Assembly (NCBI GenBank): GCA_030704615.1
Contig: CM060732.1
Coordinates: 73,451,053-73,515,052 of the forward strand
Direction: 5' to 3'
DNA from: Takakia lepidozioides
Taxonomy: Eukaryota; Streptophyta; Takakiopsida; Takakiales; Takakiaceae
DNA length: 64,000 nt
The notes below the pieces were generated by a model. That model had not been told where the DNA came from, searched no databases, and saw nothing but the letters and a program-made list of their open reading frames with translations. Below are positions 31,101 through 44,700 of the stretch, piece by piece. A program made the position numbers and the translations under genes. Position 1 is the first letter of the stretch; every line of letters starts with the position of its first letter.

Positions 31101-32425
31101 ATAACCTTCAGAACCTTCAAAACCTTTGCAGTTACTTTCTACTGATCTCCTGCCTCCTACCCCTCAACCTCTATCTACATTTCCAACTCCTTTCCATTGT
31201 GGGACCATTCTCAATTTGAATAGGGTTCCCATGACACCCATCCCTCACTCATCACTGTCGGCTGCCAAACTTTGCAGGAGAAGTTTGGCTCATTTGCGGT
31301 GATGGCCGGGATAGATCAATGATAGCTCATAACTCAATTCAAGGTCACATTCTTCACATCCGAGTCTAAGGTGTAGCTTGATGAAAACAGCACTTTCATG
31401 CCGAACTAATCCTCTTCAAATCTTTGAAGTTACATTTTGCTATCTCCTGCCTCCCACCCCCCCTCAATCTTCATGTACCTTTCCCACTCCATCCTGCTCT
31501 TTCCCAAAATAGCAGTGGGAACATTCTGATTTTGAATAAGGTTACCATGACAGTTATCCTCACTGAATTACTATCGACCCCCAACAGTGGGTCTCCAGGA
31601 GAACGTTGATTCATTTGAGGTGACGGGTCACTGATCAGGTCGAGATAAACTAGCATTGAAAGCTCAAAACACAATTCAAAGTCACATTGTTCATAATATG
31701 AGTCTGAAGTCTGGAATTTGAAAACAGCACATTCATGTTGAACATCATCAGGTATGGATATGGATATGTCGACCTACTTCAGGACGAGTCCTACAGGGGA
31801 CCTTTCTGTCAATCAACTCCAGAGCGCTCCATCAACGCATCCAACCAATTCAGTTACAAAATGCTTCCTAATCGGTCATGAACACCGGGAAGTTTGAAAT
31901 TCCTCATACAACTGTAAGAAACTCGTGCGGGGAAGGGGGATACGGGAAATAGTATCAAAGCACCCTACTTCTTGACACTACAAGGACTAATTCGGGTTCA
32001 ATTTGTGAACCTGTAGCATGGACACTAAGAAGGGACCCCCACTATGGGAACACAATTGCACGTTGCAACCATAAAAACAGTTGACCCTTTCCCACAATTC
32101 AATGATTTCTTCTGTTGCAAGGCTATCTTGCCCAAAACCATCGGCAGACAAGACTACACAGATACGAACAACCTCCCCATGGTCCGCCTCAAGGATAGAA
32201 ATCTCTCTCTCTCTCTATCTCTCTCTCCTTAAAAAACCAACGCCCAATTTCCCGCTATCTCACATCGAGATTCCAACGCACCTGCTCAGGCTCGTTCGTC
32301 TTCTTCGAAGACAGCGACACTGAAAGCCTCTCCCGGGCAGCAGGACGCACGTAGGGTCCCGCTTCTGCCACCCACAGCACCACCGCCACACCCACTAATC
32401 TCAGAACCCACTTCCCTGCCTCCAT
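28114..32425 (-). CDS. Purple acid phosphatase, secreted, 446 aa
   Basis: Six exons on the minus strand: 32425-32282, 30959-30659, 30459-30083, 29701-29513, 29163-29075, 28354-28114. Phases agree and the frame is intact. Exon 1 encodes a signal peptide (VLRLVGVAVVLWVAEAG), pointing to secretion, the vacuole or the cell wall. The N-terminal fibronectin-like domain follows (VSWMTSG; YYYQCGG). All five metal-binding blocks are present: GDLGQTGW (Asp150), GDLSYAD (Asp177, Tyr180), GNHD (Asn210, His211), VVLHAPWY (His293) and AGHVHAYER (His330, His332). Such enzymes hydrolyse phosphate monoesters with a Fe-Zn or Fe-Mn centre, often in phosphate scavenging. The length fits the low-molecular-weight to middle-size plant class. 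The start codon lies 291 bp from that of the arabinokinase gene on the other strand. Confidence 0.93.
31098..31738. repeat. Diverged tandem duplication (about 310-330 bp units) in phosphatase intron 1
   Basis: The two units, about 31098-31400 and 31405-31738, share ordered blocks: ctcctgcctcc, a ccctcaa run, attctxaxtttgaataxggtt, ccatgaca, caattcaaxgtcacatt, then gaaaacagcac followed by ttcatg. They differ at many positions, so the duplication is old. Confidence 0.75.
32198..32229. repeat. CT microsatellite
   Basis: An almost pure ctctctctctct run with one interruption, in phosphatase intron 1 just downstream of exon 1. Confidence 0.9.
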
Positions 32426-32716
32426 CGCCACCAAATTCCCACTGCAAAACACGAGCAAATGTCTCGCAATTCCTCGCTCCCCTCTCACCACTCTCCCCCT
32501 TCACCGACCCATGCCACGCAGGACCCCACCTCTTGTCCCCAGCAACGAGCATGGATGCATGCACTGTGCAGCCTGCTACTCATCTTCAACTGACATTCAT
32601 CCGTCCTTTAGATTGCATTGCCCGTGACACTGGTTTGATCAGTGTGTGTTCATTATTCGGGGGCGTGATTGCAGAGGTGGGTTCTGCAGATCAGCTGCTG
32701 CGCACACGGATCGGAT
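32426..32716. promoter_or_regulatory. Shared upstream region of phosphatase and arabinokinase (candidate bidirectional promoter)
   Basis: Only 291 bp separate the two divergent start codons, so both promoters and 5' leaders must fit here or overlap the genes. The phosphatase side is C-rich on the plus strand. A TGCATGCA palindrome near 32556 matches the plant RY motif. I see no clear TATA box in either direction. Confidence 0.6.
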
Positions 32717-35700
32717 ATGGGAGAAGAGGCAGTGCGAGTGCAGGACGGAAAACAGGCGGGATCGCTGGTGTTTGCGTATTATGTGACCGGCCATGGACTG
32801 GGCCACGCCACTCGTGTCGTGGAGGTGAGTTCCCATTTCAGAATTGACGGAAGAGAAGACTCGAAGAGAAAATTGGATTAGATATGAGCTGTTTTAACTT
32901 CTCTTTGGGTTCCCTACGGATGCACTGCAGGTTGCACGTCATCTGTGCGCGGCAGGACATGAGGTGCACATTGTCACAGGTGCGCCAGAATTTGTGTTCA
33001 GAAGGGAAATTCCGTCTGCCAAACTTCACATTCGTAAGGTACTTTTAGTTTCACGACATCTGTCTGAGTCTCAATTGGTGCTATACTAGGTGAATGACCA
33101 GGAGACTGAAAATTAAAGCAAGACGTTCTCTAAGTAATCTCTGGAGCCTTCGAGATACGCTGAAGTTGCTAATGCCAGAGGGAATGTTGCTGGGTCCGAA
33201 TCGGCCATTGGGTCTGGAGGTCACCGGGATTAAGTGTAATTTCGTCAGATCGAATTTTCGAGGAAAATTTAAGCCAGGTGACGAGACCTAGAAAATTCTT
33301 CACTTAACCAGCTCATTTCGGTGGCGTCTTTTCCTTTTCTTTCCAATTCCTGGTGACTCTCGCATGCCACACTCTCCTACCAAAATTACAATCTTGGGAC
33401 TTGTCAAGAGCCTACTATGGGTCGGCAATGTGATCTGGTTTCCGGTGTGGAGGGATCTCTTAGGAGCAGCGCAAGGAGTTTAATTGTACTGCCCGTGGTA
33501 GCAGAGCAAGGACGGATCTCGGTTTCTCATATTCTGTTCACGACAGGTTGAGAGATGCTGTTGGTGAGAATTATGTATCTGATGGATCTCTTAATGCAGG
33601 TGTTGCTGGACTGCGGGGCTGTACAGGCAGATGCGCTTACAGTCGATTGCCTGGCATCATTAGAGCAGGTACTCAAACTCACTACAAATTCCTTGTTTTT
33701 GTTGACCTGTAATGCCAGACTCCATTAACGCACACAACCTGGTTTGTACCCAGCTCGAACTAGGAGATGTGTCATTATAGAATTTCAATACAGCTTCAGA
33801 AGGTGCTGCACTTGCCATTTTAGGTCAAATATCTACTCCTTTCCATGGGTACAATAACTATTTCTGGGTTTGTGCTCTTATGGAGAGTATGACAACTATT
33901 AAATCCTGTTCCAATGTGGCTTGGCAGTATTCTCGCACTGCTGTTGTCAATCGCATGTCTCTTTTAGCAGTTGAAGTGGATTGGCTCCAAGCTATCAAGG
34001 CTAATCTTGTGGTAAGTATGCCTGGGGTGGGGGGGCAAGAGAAGAATAAAGACAATTAACCTTTTTTCTTCCATTGCTGGAATTTCCATATTCTACCAGC
34101 ACTTTCAGTATTCCAGTTGTTTGTGGATTAAGTATCTACAATCTGAAAATTCAAATTGTTCAGGCGGTGTTTCTCCACCTGGGGTCCACTACTGCTGGCT
34201 AAGTGGGCTTGTGGAAGCAGGTGTCAGACATTGTTCCTGTTGCATGTCAAGCTGCGATGCAGGCTGGGATTCCATCAGTATGTGTCAGCAACTTCAGGTA
34301 TATTTCTTACTGCTGAACGAATCTTCATATAAACATGATGGAAGCTTCTTCAAGCCCTTAGAGAGTCTTTAACATGTCCACACAGCATAACCACTCTCCA
34401 AGGCTTGAGACAATGTCCACCCAACTCCAATCAATGAAGGGACACACAAGCAGCTAGGAGATAAGAATGGGTTACCTATTTTGAGGATGACTTTTCTTTT
34501 CCTCTTTGAACAGTGGCTGTGTTTATGGAACAGCTGGGACTTCATATACTCAGAGTATGTCACTGTGGCTGGGCATAACCACCAATCTATTGTTTTGCAG
34601 GTAAGCTATTCCCGTCTTAAACATTGGTTTCGACATATAAATGGACTGAGATGTTCAGGATCTTGTTTTAACATTCCATTGGGCTTGTGTGACCTCTCAG
34701 AAGGAAGTAGACAGGCTCTGGAGGCGAATGACATGTATGTCTTATTGTAGTCATGTTCAATTGTGTCACACTTAACTCATTCCATGTGGAGATATACTTG
34801 AAATGTTAGTGTGTTTGGAGTGAATGGGGCAGATAGCGGAGGATTATTCGCATGCGCTTTTCTTGATTCGGCTGCCAGGCTACTGCCCAAGTAAACTTGC
34901 AGTCTCTCCTCACTTATTTGTGCACTTAGAGCTCATATAGTCATGAACCAAAAGCTTGGCGTCCTATACTTACACTGTATGTACACATTGACTGGGTTGC
35001 CTGATTGGCTCTCACACATGTCTGCTATCTAGTTCATGAAGGTGGCTTCTGGCTGGTGGATATTTGTGCATCTGAGTTTGCCATGTTTTCTGGAAAACAA
35101 TCTTTCAAATTGAAGGTGCTAAACTAGACTTTCTCTTCTCTCAAGGTCCAAGGTATCCATTTTAATGCACGTTCATTAAGTTTCTTCTTTCTCATGAATC
35201 AGATTGTGGGATGTTTGCAGTGCCTGCATTTCGGGATGTTATTGACGTGCCCCTGGTAGTTCGTAATGTGCGGAGAAGTCGGCAGGAGGTATAAGAGTTT
35301 CACAATACCCAAAAGTATCGGTGATGACACCCATTCAGAAATACAAGGAAATGGTCCTACTATACTTCCAGTCATAACTCGGATCTCAGCAAAGTAGAAA
35401 GTCGAGTGCCACAATAAGGGGTGACTGACACTTGGGCCGAACATGCTCGGTTCACCAATTTCTGGGCTAATGCAATAAATCATCATACTGCTGGTCCAGC
35501 TTAACAGTGCTGACTCCACCAATGATTAGAAATTCCTTCTCTGCCTTAGAACAACCTACTCACAGTTGTTAAGCTTGTTGATGACTTTGGGCAGAATTGT
35601 TGAAACAGGTTCGCAAGGACTTAAGGATTGATGAAAGTGTGAAGGTTCTTCTCTTCAGTTTTGGTGGCCAGGTTGTCACTGGTGCCTTAATGGAGTCCAG

Positions 35701-38700
35701 GATTCAAAATCGGGCATTTTAAGCAATGTTGCAGTGTCCTTTTGGGCCAGGGTCTAATCGCAGGAAGGATACATGTTTTCAGGAAATTAGAATCTTTCCC
35801 TCAAATCTTGCTTTCAATTATTCAAGGCCTTTCGGAAGTAAAAATTATTGTTCCAGCTTCTATAATGGAACATATTTTGATTCAAGAATAGAAAATAGCT
35901 AATCAACCTCTGTTAACGGGCCGCAGGATGCAAGGTGGTCACTAAAAGAGGAGTATCTGCCACCAGGCTGGCAGTGCTTGGTATGCTATTGCTTCCTTCA
36001 TCTTTTCATGTAACCTTGTGCGGCCGTAGTAGTGAAATGATTCCGATCTTTCCATAGGGAACACGTGGAATACCGAGGTATTATATGAACAACATTTCTT
36101 AAGTTCAGGCAAGGGTTTCCCTTCCTTCAGTATTTTCCATGGTAACTTGGTTGGAGCCCATCTCCATGCGCTATGGGCTATGCTCCCAATCTTTTATTTC
36201 TTAACATATGTACTGGGGATTTCTTTTTCTGCCACTGATTATAGCATGAATATGGCCGAGGCAGAGCCAAGTGATTATCTGTCTGACCTTTGTGAAAGCT
36301 ATGCCAATATCTAGATGCTAATTGATAGATCGTTGATTGGGCCAGTGGGTCCATACCCCGTCGCACTGGTTAACTCCCAAATTGAGGCACGATAATGATA
36401 CAAGTTGTTGTCTGATGTTATGTGGGAAGGTATGTGGTGCACCTGCAGAGCAACAATTGGCTCCCAACTTCATTCGCATGGACCGGGATGCCTATGTGCC
36501 AGACCTCATTGCTGCTAGTGACTGCATGCTAGGTATGACTGCTGACAGAAAAGTTGAGGAACTAGAGGTAAATGGGGTGGTGTTCTGAAATCTGGGAAAA
36601 CTCTCATCACTGGATGTCATGTAAGAGACGTTGTGGAGTGTGCCGACATGGTATAGTATAATCCTTGTAACGATATTGTATTTCGCTCCTAGCACTTAAA
36701 CTGGTGTTCATACCTTACATAATCCCTGTCACCCTGCTGAACTTATTGTTCCGGGTCTCCATTTCTGCTCATGTTGTGTCTTCACCCTTTGCCACCCTAT
36801 TGAAGTAGGGAGTTACATCAGTTCTTGCTTGAATTTGCAGCCAACTAGCCAAGTCTCTTCTTATGTAGATCTTATTTGTGATGAATTGGCGATTGCCAGC
36901 CTTGATGTGCTTTCCTTCTTCAACCTTTGACGTGGGCTCCAGTCTTTTTCAGTTGGTTATTATGCTAACTATCAGGTCAATATGAGCTGGCAGGAAAGAT
37001 AGGGTACGGAACGGTTAGTGAGACGCTAGCATGCAAAACTCCACTTGTGTTTGTCCGCCGTGACCACTTTAATGAGGAGCCTTTCCTGAGAAAGATGCTT
37101 GAGGTACTCTGACATCTATCTGTTATATTCACTGGTGTTTTGACTCGAGATATATTGCAACTCTTTTCTTTTAGGTATAGAGGACTTCCATGCGTCAGAC
37201 ACATGCCTGTGTGGAGGCAAATGACACAGTTTCGAGGCCCAGCATCTAGGAGTGTATTTTGTTTTGTACCAATTTTGGCACTGTGTGTCTATGGGTCAAT
37301 TGTTTGATGCATTCAAGCTGATGTCGTTTAGTTTGTTTTGGCAGTTTTACCGTGGAGGTGTGGAAATGAACAGGCGCGATTTTACAAGTGGGCGGTGGGT
37401 GCCATACCTTGAGCGTGCACTTGTCATCCACCCTTGCTACAACGGGGCTCGTAATGGAGGCGAGGTGTTTTACTTTCCATGTTTAACTCTAGATAATAAA
37501 TAGTGCACATACCAATTTGTGCACAACTTCCTTCATGAAAAGATGTACGATGGAAAATTAGCAGTCCTGTAGATTGAAGGAGGCATGTTGCATGACAGTA
37601 TAGCATCCATAACCTGAAGGTGTGCTATCAATTGGCTGTGGGTGGGAGTAGGTGGCAGCAAGCCTCCTGCAGGATGCCGCACTGGGAAATGTGAACACAA
37701 ATGAGCGGGTGAGCATGTTCACCAAGTCTTCCTACTACATATTTACTCTTTTCCATCTTTCGCCTTGACACGTTGTTGTTGATTGGTGCTAATAAAGAAA
37801 TGATATTTATCATGGAGAAATTTACATCTTAACGCGAATATTCGCAGTCGTGCGGCTTCCGGCATTCTGTCAATTCTTAATTCCACTCTGATAATCTTGC
37901 TTTCTCTCATAAGGTCTTTGAGCTTTCCGTGGACATTACAAAGTATTATTTCTTCTGGTTGGAAAAGGGGCAGGGCAGGGAGGGGCCCGCACACAAATTA
38001 ACACAATTGGGTGGCCATTGCAGTTCTCTACTGTTCCATTATCCCTCCCCTAGGTTCTAATGTCTCTGAAGCACTGAAGCACCCACCCAAAGCTTGGTTG
38101 ATGAAGAACTTCAATGAGTGCATAAAGACAAGGAACTAACCAGTGGTCAACATTACTTGTCAATTGGCAGCAAAGTGGAGCCAGGCGGCTGAGGGACGCA
38201 ATTGTGTTTGGATTTCAAATGCAGAGGCATCCTGGGCAGGAGGTGGATGTGCCAGACTGGTACTCACCTACTGAGCCACAGCTGGGCGTTTTACCGGTCC
38301 ATCATCCCAATATCCCCAAGGACCTGCTGCAATGTGGGGGTGCTCGGCCTCATGAGTTGTAAGTATGACTGTACGAGTGTACCATTTGTCATGGAAGAAA
38401 CATAGTATTCATAGGATGGTAATAGTTTCTCCTGTCATCAATGATGACAATTGGAGGTATTATGGATCATTGGTCCTGGTTTCATATCTAGTTGTGCCTA
38501 CTTTGAAGGATAGGTTGCATGGTCCATGCAGCCCAGGTGGAGTCTTGTCTTGGCAAATTGGACTTGTGGTTTCCAAGCCTAAAGCGGTAGTCTGGACGAT
38601 GAAACAAGCCATTGTTGCCTCAGATGTTTCACAGAGGCTGCGAGTCATACTTCCTTTCAACATCACTCTTGAAAGTCAGCTTAGATTTAGCTAACCATTG

Positions 38701-41700
38701 GGACTGTTAGCTAGGGTTCTGTGAGGGTTTTTGATGGCTGAGGATGGTTCCTACCAGAAGGGTCCAGAGAACCTGTGTAGGATTCAAGGAAAGGCTGAGG
38801 CAATGCCCAGTACTTCTTCTAGCATGTAGGTTGATGTGCTTTCCTAGTAGATGTCCAGCATCTACAACTCTATTAGCTTTCTTTTGTGGTAGGGAGCAAG
38901 GGAGCTTCAGGGCTCCAGTTTTCTCATCTTGTTAGTACTAGCTATTGGTGTATCCTTCAGCTGTCAAGGTTTTTGTACTGCTGCTTGGGAATAAAAGCTC
39001 CCTGGCGATATCTCCAGAGTGAGGACAGGTTAGTTTTCTAACAATCACAACATTATACGAGGAAATTTTGCTAACAAACTGTGTAGATCTCAATGGCATG
39101 GTGAATTGTCATCCATTCAGTTTTTCTTGTGCAGTCCATGTGTGTGGGTTTGTGTTTGGAACATCATATAAGCTGGGTGCTGTATTACTGCTGATCACGC
39201 ACTAGGTGCAGTGCTCTAAATTGGGATTTGTCTGCATGGCTTTCTCCCTCCTGAGGGCATTGGGGCGGTTCAGGGTGGGTTCCCACAACCTATGGATAGA
39301 GACTGGCAGATGGGAAAACCTGCAACGAGAGGACCGCCTATGTCCAGCTTGCATAGGGCGCAGCAAGGAAATTGAAACTGAAGAACACTTCTTCTTCTAC
39401 TGCCCTCTATACTACGAGATGCGTGGGAGATTCCACTGTTTATTCAGTGGAACCCAAACTCTCACTGATGTCTTCCACTATGAGGATCAAAAATGCTTGG
39501 CAGCCTACCTGCACAAGGCCTTCACCCTTAGACAATCGCTAGAACATTAATTGTGGTTTCTGGATTTGTTCCTCTCTCATGCTTTCTTCCATTTTGTCCC
39601 ATAAGCTCTATGAGCTTTCCGCAGACATTATAAAGCACCATTTCATTTCATTTCTACTGGTATTGAAGTTCATATCTGTCTTGGTTATGATTTTTGCTGG
39701 TACTCATGCAGGGAAGTGGAGGAGTTTGAAATACGTCATGGAGATCTGCATAATCTCCCAGACACTGCATGTTTCCTCCACACTCTGGCAACATTGGATG
39801 AGGAAGGTGATTTGCAGGCCAGTGATCTTGCAGACAAACCACAAGACCAGGAGCGGCTAGCTGCAGCTGGGCTGTTCCGGTGGGATGTATGTCTTTGTTT
39901 CTCTTTCTCCTTGTCTTGTAAAGAGAAAAGAGCAATACCTTTTACATGGCACAGAAGGTGACATTGCTGTGGTCCATACACTAATACATCAAAGGATTTG
40001 ACAAAGTCATCTGTCTGCAGGATGACGTGTATGTCGCAAGGGCTCCAGGGCGGTTGGATGTCATGGGTGGGATAGCCGACTACTCTGGGAGCTTGGTTTT
40101 GCAAGTAGTGTCTTGACTCTCTTTCTATCCCAGCTCTTTCCATAAAGCAACCACTGCCAGGACACATCCTGTTGCAAGCTAGGGCTAGAGGTCTTATGCT
40201 GGAATCAATCTCATGCTTTTCGTCCATGCTAGCCGGTAGTCAACACAAATTCCTTGTAACCAGATGGTCGTTGGCTGACAAATGCTAGGGTAATGTAGTG
40301 CCACGTCCCTTATACCCTGAAGTTAGCCTCATGCTTTCCTGTCCATGATCCAGTAATCAACACTTAAATCTTTGTAACTGTTGGCTGACAATTGCTATGG
40401 TAATTTTATAGGCTGAAACCCCAATGCTACCTTCATTGAGAACCATCATTCTCTTTCTCAGGACAGATCTAATTTCTGTCTCATCCACCATCTTATGCTG
40501 TCTCTAACTACAATGGAAGTCAAGCTATTGAGTAGTACTAGAAGTGTGAAGCTCCTTCCTTAGAAAAAGAGTTTTTGGGTGGTACAGATGCCAATTCGAG
40601 AGGCATGTCATGTGGTGGTGCAGCGTAGCCCCCCAGGCCAACAACGCTTGTGGAAGCACACCTTGGCTCGGCAAATGGCGAAAGGCCAAGGCTTCAAGCC
40701 TGTCCTCCGCATTGTACGGTTCATCTCTGCTTACACTGTGTTGGTTGAAGTGATGATACTCGAAAGGTTTTCACCGTTTTGACCTCTGAAGCACTGTAAT
40801 TACCAATCTTGGCCTTTGCTATCTTGTGTTTTTCTCTATCTAGAAAAGCATAGTAGGTTACATGCATGGGTCAAGCTTGAGAGCTCACTTGGATACATGC
40901 ATCACTTTCAGCATCATATTATCTTCAGTTGTCTTATACCCACCTGCAGGTGTCATTTGGATCTGACTTGAGCAACCGGGCTCCCACTTTTGACATGGAT
41001 ATTGCTGACTTTCTTGACTCCCAAGGGAAGCCTATTGCATATGAGACTGCCCACAAGTACTTCGAGCAAGATGCCTCACAAAAGTAGGTGTCTACTCCTA
41101 TTTAGTCAAGCATTATAGCTGGATTCACCATAATATTATCAGATTTTGCATCACATATTGGGAAGAATACAGAAAATGAAAGCTTCATGAAGACCTCGGG
41201 AAGCCGAGGGGCCTATTGGACCAAAAGAAAGAAATGAAATGATACTTCATAACGTCCACGGGGGACCCTGAGGGCCCATGGTACAAAGTAGAGCAACGAA
41301 GATCCACTTCAGAAAACATCAAATGGTGGCTGAAAACGAAGTAGGCACTTCCAGTCCTCAAAGCTTTAAGCTTCTGCCAGAGATTGGAATACCAGAAAAT
41401 GAAATGAAATGAAATGGTGCTTTATAGCGTCTGCGGAAAGCTCATAGAGCTTATGGGACAAAATGGAAGGAAGAACATGAGAGAAAGTAGGAAAACCAGA
41501 GTCAGAGAAAAGAACTATTCAAGTGATTGTCTAAGGGTGAATGCCTCGTGCAGGTAGGCTGCCAAACATTTCTGATCCTCATAGTGGAAGACTTCAGTGA
41601 GGGATTGGGTTCCACGGAATAGACAATGGAATCTCCCACGGATCTCATAGTATAGGGGGCAATAGAAGAAGAAGTGTTCTTCAGTTTCAATTTCCTGGAA

Positions 41701-44700
41701 AAGAAAAGAAAGTTCCACAATGAAATAAATACTGAAAAGAAGAAGAAAGAGAAAAAAAGCCCTGGAGGGGGGTTCAAGGAACGTTGTCTATGGGCAACAT
41801 GTGCTTTTATTGGAGAAGAAAAAAAAGTTTATCGCAATCATATGAGGTCAAAGGAGAGCCTAAAAACAGCTAACCAAAGGATGCACAGACATTCAGTTAA
41901 AAGTGTCTCATGTTCTAGGCTTGCTTGGTGTGTTGAAGGAATTAGCTCGAGATGCCCCAAGGTGGTCTTGAAGGGATAGTGAGGGTCTTTGCCAACGCAT
42001 CTGCTCCTAACAAAACAGGATTGATGCCTTGTCCATCTAGGCCATGACACAATGTATCCTGGACTGCTTGGAAGCTCACTTGTGGGAACCAACATTCCAC
42101 TTCTAGAGGGTATCGGCTTGCCTTGTGTTACTGCACCTGCTTCCTACCTAGGAAGAGGATTTTCTAAATGGTGGATTGTGAAGCCCTTGGATCTTAATAC
42201 CGCTGCTTATGAAGAAAGAACAAGTACTGAGGGAGCCTTGGTAGCTGCACTCAGAATGTGTGTGGAATGTGGGAAGGTGGGCTGCTTATGTAGCAGGCAC
42301 TCTCCTGGTGCTGATGCAAGAGCTTGGTGTCCGCTTCCATGACAGCATAAGCATTCTTGTAATGATCTGGACTCAAGTCTTCTTCAATTAGACAAGTGGC
42401 AAGAGACCGGATACAAGTTCTTTTCTGTGACTTTTTTATTCAGCACGACCTAGCCTTGGGTAGTTCATCATTGGTTATTACTATATTCATTTTCTTCATT
42501 TCTCTGATCGCCTCTTCGGCATTGCACCCCCTGATGTCTTATAACCAAAACTATTAGACCAGGTCAAGGCCCTTAGTTCTTGAGGGATATGCGGTTGCAC
42601 AGGTATCATCTGCAGTGCCAGAGGGCAAGGGAGTATCATCATCAGCGGCCCTTGAAGTGGCCACCATGAGTGCCATCGCTGCTGCTCATGGTAAGTAATG
42701 CATATTTCACAAATTTGGTATTGGAGCTGAATCGTTCCAGTAAAAGGAAGGTGGGAGGCAGTTGTTGAGGCAGCTTACCCTCTGGGTCACTTTCAGTGAG
42801 GTGACGCTTGCAGTTTGTGCTATGATGCTGGAGATTCAGATAAGACCTACTAAGATGTCACTTGCTATGTTGTGCAGGTTTGACTATCTTGCCTAGAGAC
42901 CTGGCCATCCTTTGCCAGAAGGTTGGTATGTCAGATGAGGCAATTCATTCACTTGAGGAAAGCGTGCTAGTTAGATCAGGGACATGCAAAACAGCTAATA
43001 TGTATAGCTCAGAACAGATGTGGAGCGGAAGATAAAACCAGCCATTTCATTCGCATAAATGCCTCTGCAACATCCATCATCCTAAACTCAATACAATATC
43101 AAAAAAGCAAAATAAGGCTTTATATTATGGAGGCAAAGTAGCAGAGACTGGATTGTAGTGATCATGGATGATAGTCAGACTTACACCTAGGGGTACTGGT
43201 AATGTTCTAACTTTGAAATTGTCCTATTCTTGGCTGCCCATGCAGCTGTGTTTTTGTGAAACCATGTAACAATTGATTATTGTATCTCTCTTTACACATC
43301 AACTGTTAGATATCAACTGGTTGTAAATTTCTGTGCTCACTGTGATAAGAACATGAGATGGAATGCTGTGTTGCAGGTAGAGAACCATGTCGTAGGAGCA
43401 CCATGTGGGGTGATGGATCAAATGGCATCGGCATGCGGAGAAGCCAACAAGCTTCTGGCTATGGTGTGCCAGGTCTCTACTTTACTTTCAACCACCTTGT
43501 TTCATGCATTTGACTTACTTGGGGGGATTGAAAAACTAAACATTTTAATCTCATTGGCTTGGTCGCAGCCAGCTGAAGTGAAAGGGCATGTGAACATCCC
43601 TTTGCATGTGCGATTTTGGGGCATTGATTCTGGGATTCGGCATAGGTACCCCATTACTCCCTGAATCATCTGTCTGTCCTCAATTCTCACTGTTCATTTG
43701 TGTTTACCTTCTTCACTTTGACTCGCAAGCATTCTTATCTACTCATGAAGCACCCTGGTGCCAGGGAGTGTTTAAGCTGTGTGTGCTTAAAATCAAACAT
43801 GCTTCAGGCGCTTGGTGGAGGCTTACGGTGAAGACATGGACATTCGTCCAGGACCACAGTCAAAGTCTGTCATGATTTTTGATTTGTGAGCAGGAAATGC
43901 AGAGCTCTAGTGCAACAAGAAGTTTGTTTAAGAAGTGGGCTTTCCAAGGCAAGTGGTACAGGATATCTACTCTTCAAAGGGTGGCAGGTTTGTGTGTGTA
44001 TTTTCAGCTTTAGATGTGTCTGACACCTTAGTTGGCACTCCAGTGTTGGGGGTGCAGATTATGGATCTGTGAGAGTGGGGACATTTATGGGCCGCCGTGT
44101 CATACAAGCAACTGATTTGAAGCTCTCTCAAGACGTGAATAGGATAGCCAATGATTGTGAGCTTGACTGGTTAATGGAACATGCGCCTCTGGATTATTTG
44201 TGTAACATACCGCCACACAGGTAACGTCTGATTCAGTAACCACATCAGGAATTCTTACATTTGTATAGGTAACCTACGGAATGGTGCAACCACTTGATGA
44301 GCGAAGAGCAACAAGAGTGACTAAAGATATCTTACTTGGGAGGCATCTGATTTTTTGAGCCAATGCAATACAGTATCTGCAAATAGAGAAAAGTATTGGG
44401 GCCCCTTGTTTTCTCGGATATTTTGGCTGGAAAGAAGTTATGTTGGGCTATGAAAATACTCTCAGCTTAGATTTGCATTTTGTGCTTTACTAGCTTTTAG
44501 AGCGATCAAATGTTCAGTACTCAGACTTCATGGAGACCTGGAGATTGGGAAGTCGAGCAAAAATGAACTCCCTCCACAGGTGGAATCTGAAGGAAAGAAC
44601 TGAGTGCAGTCAATATGGGATAGCACCTCCTCTATTTGAACAGTTTTCCCTAAAGACAAACTTGTCTTTCTTAGATTGCAGGCATGGTATGAACCAGTGC

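Noticed and set aside
39736-40227. 163-codon minus-strand frame
   Set aside because: It is antisense to arabinokinase exons 16 and 17, which are clearly real.
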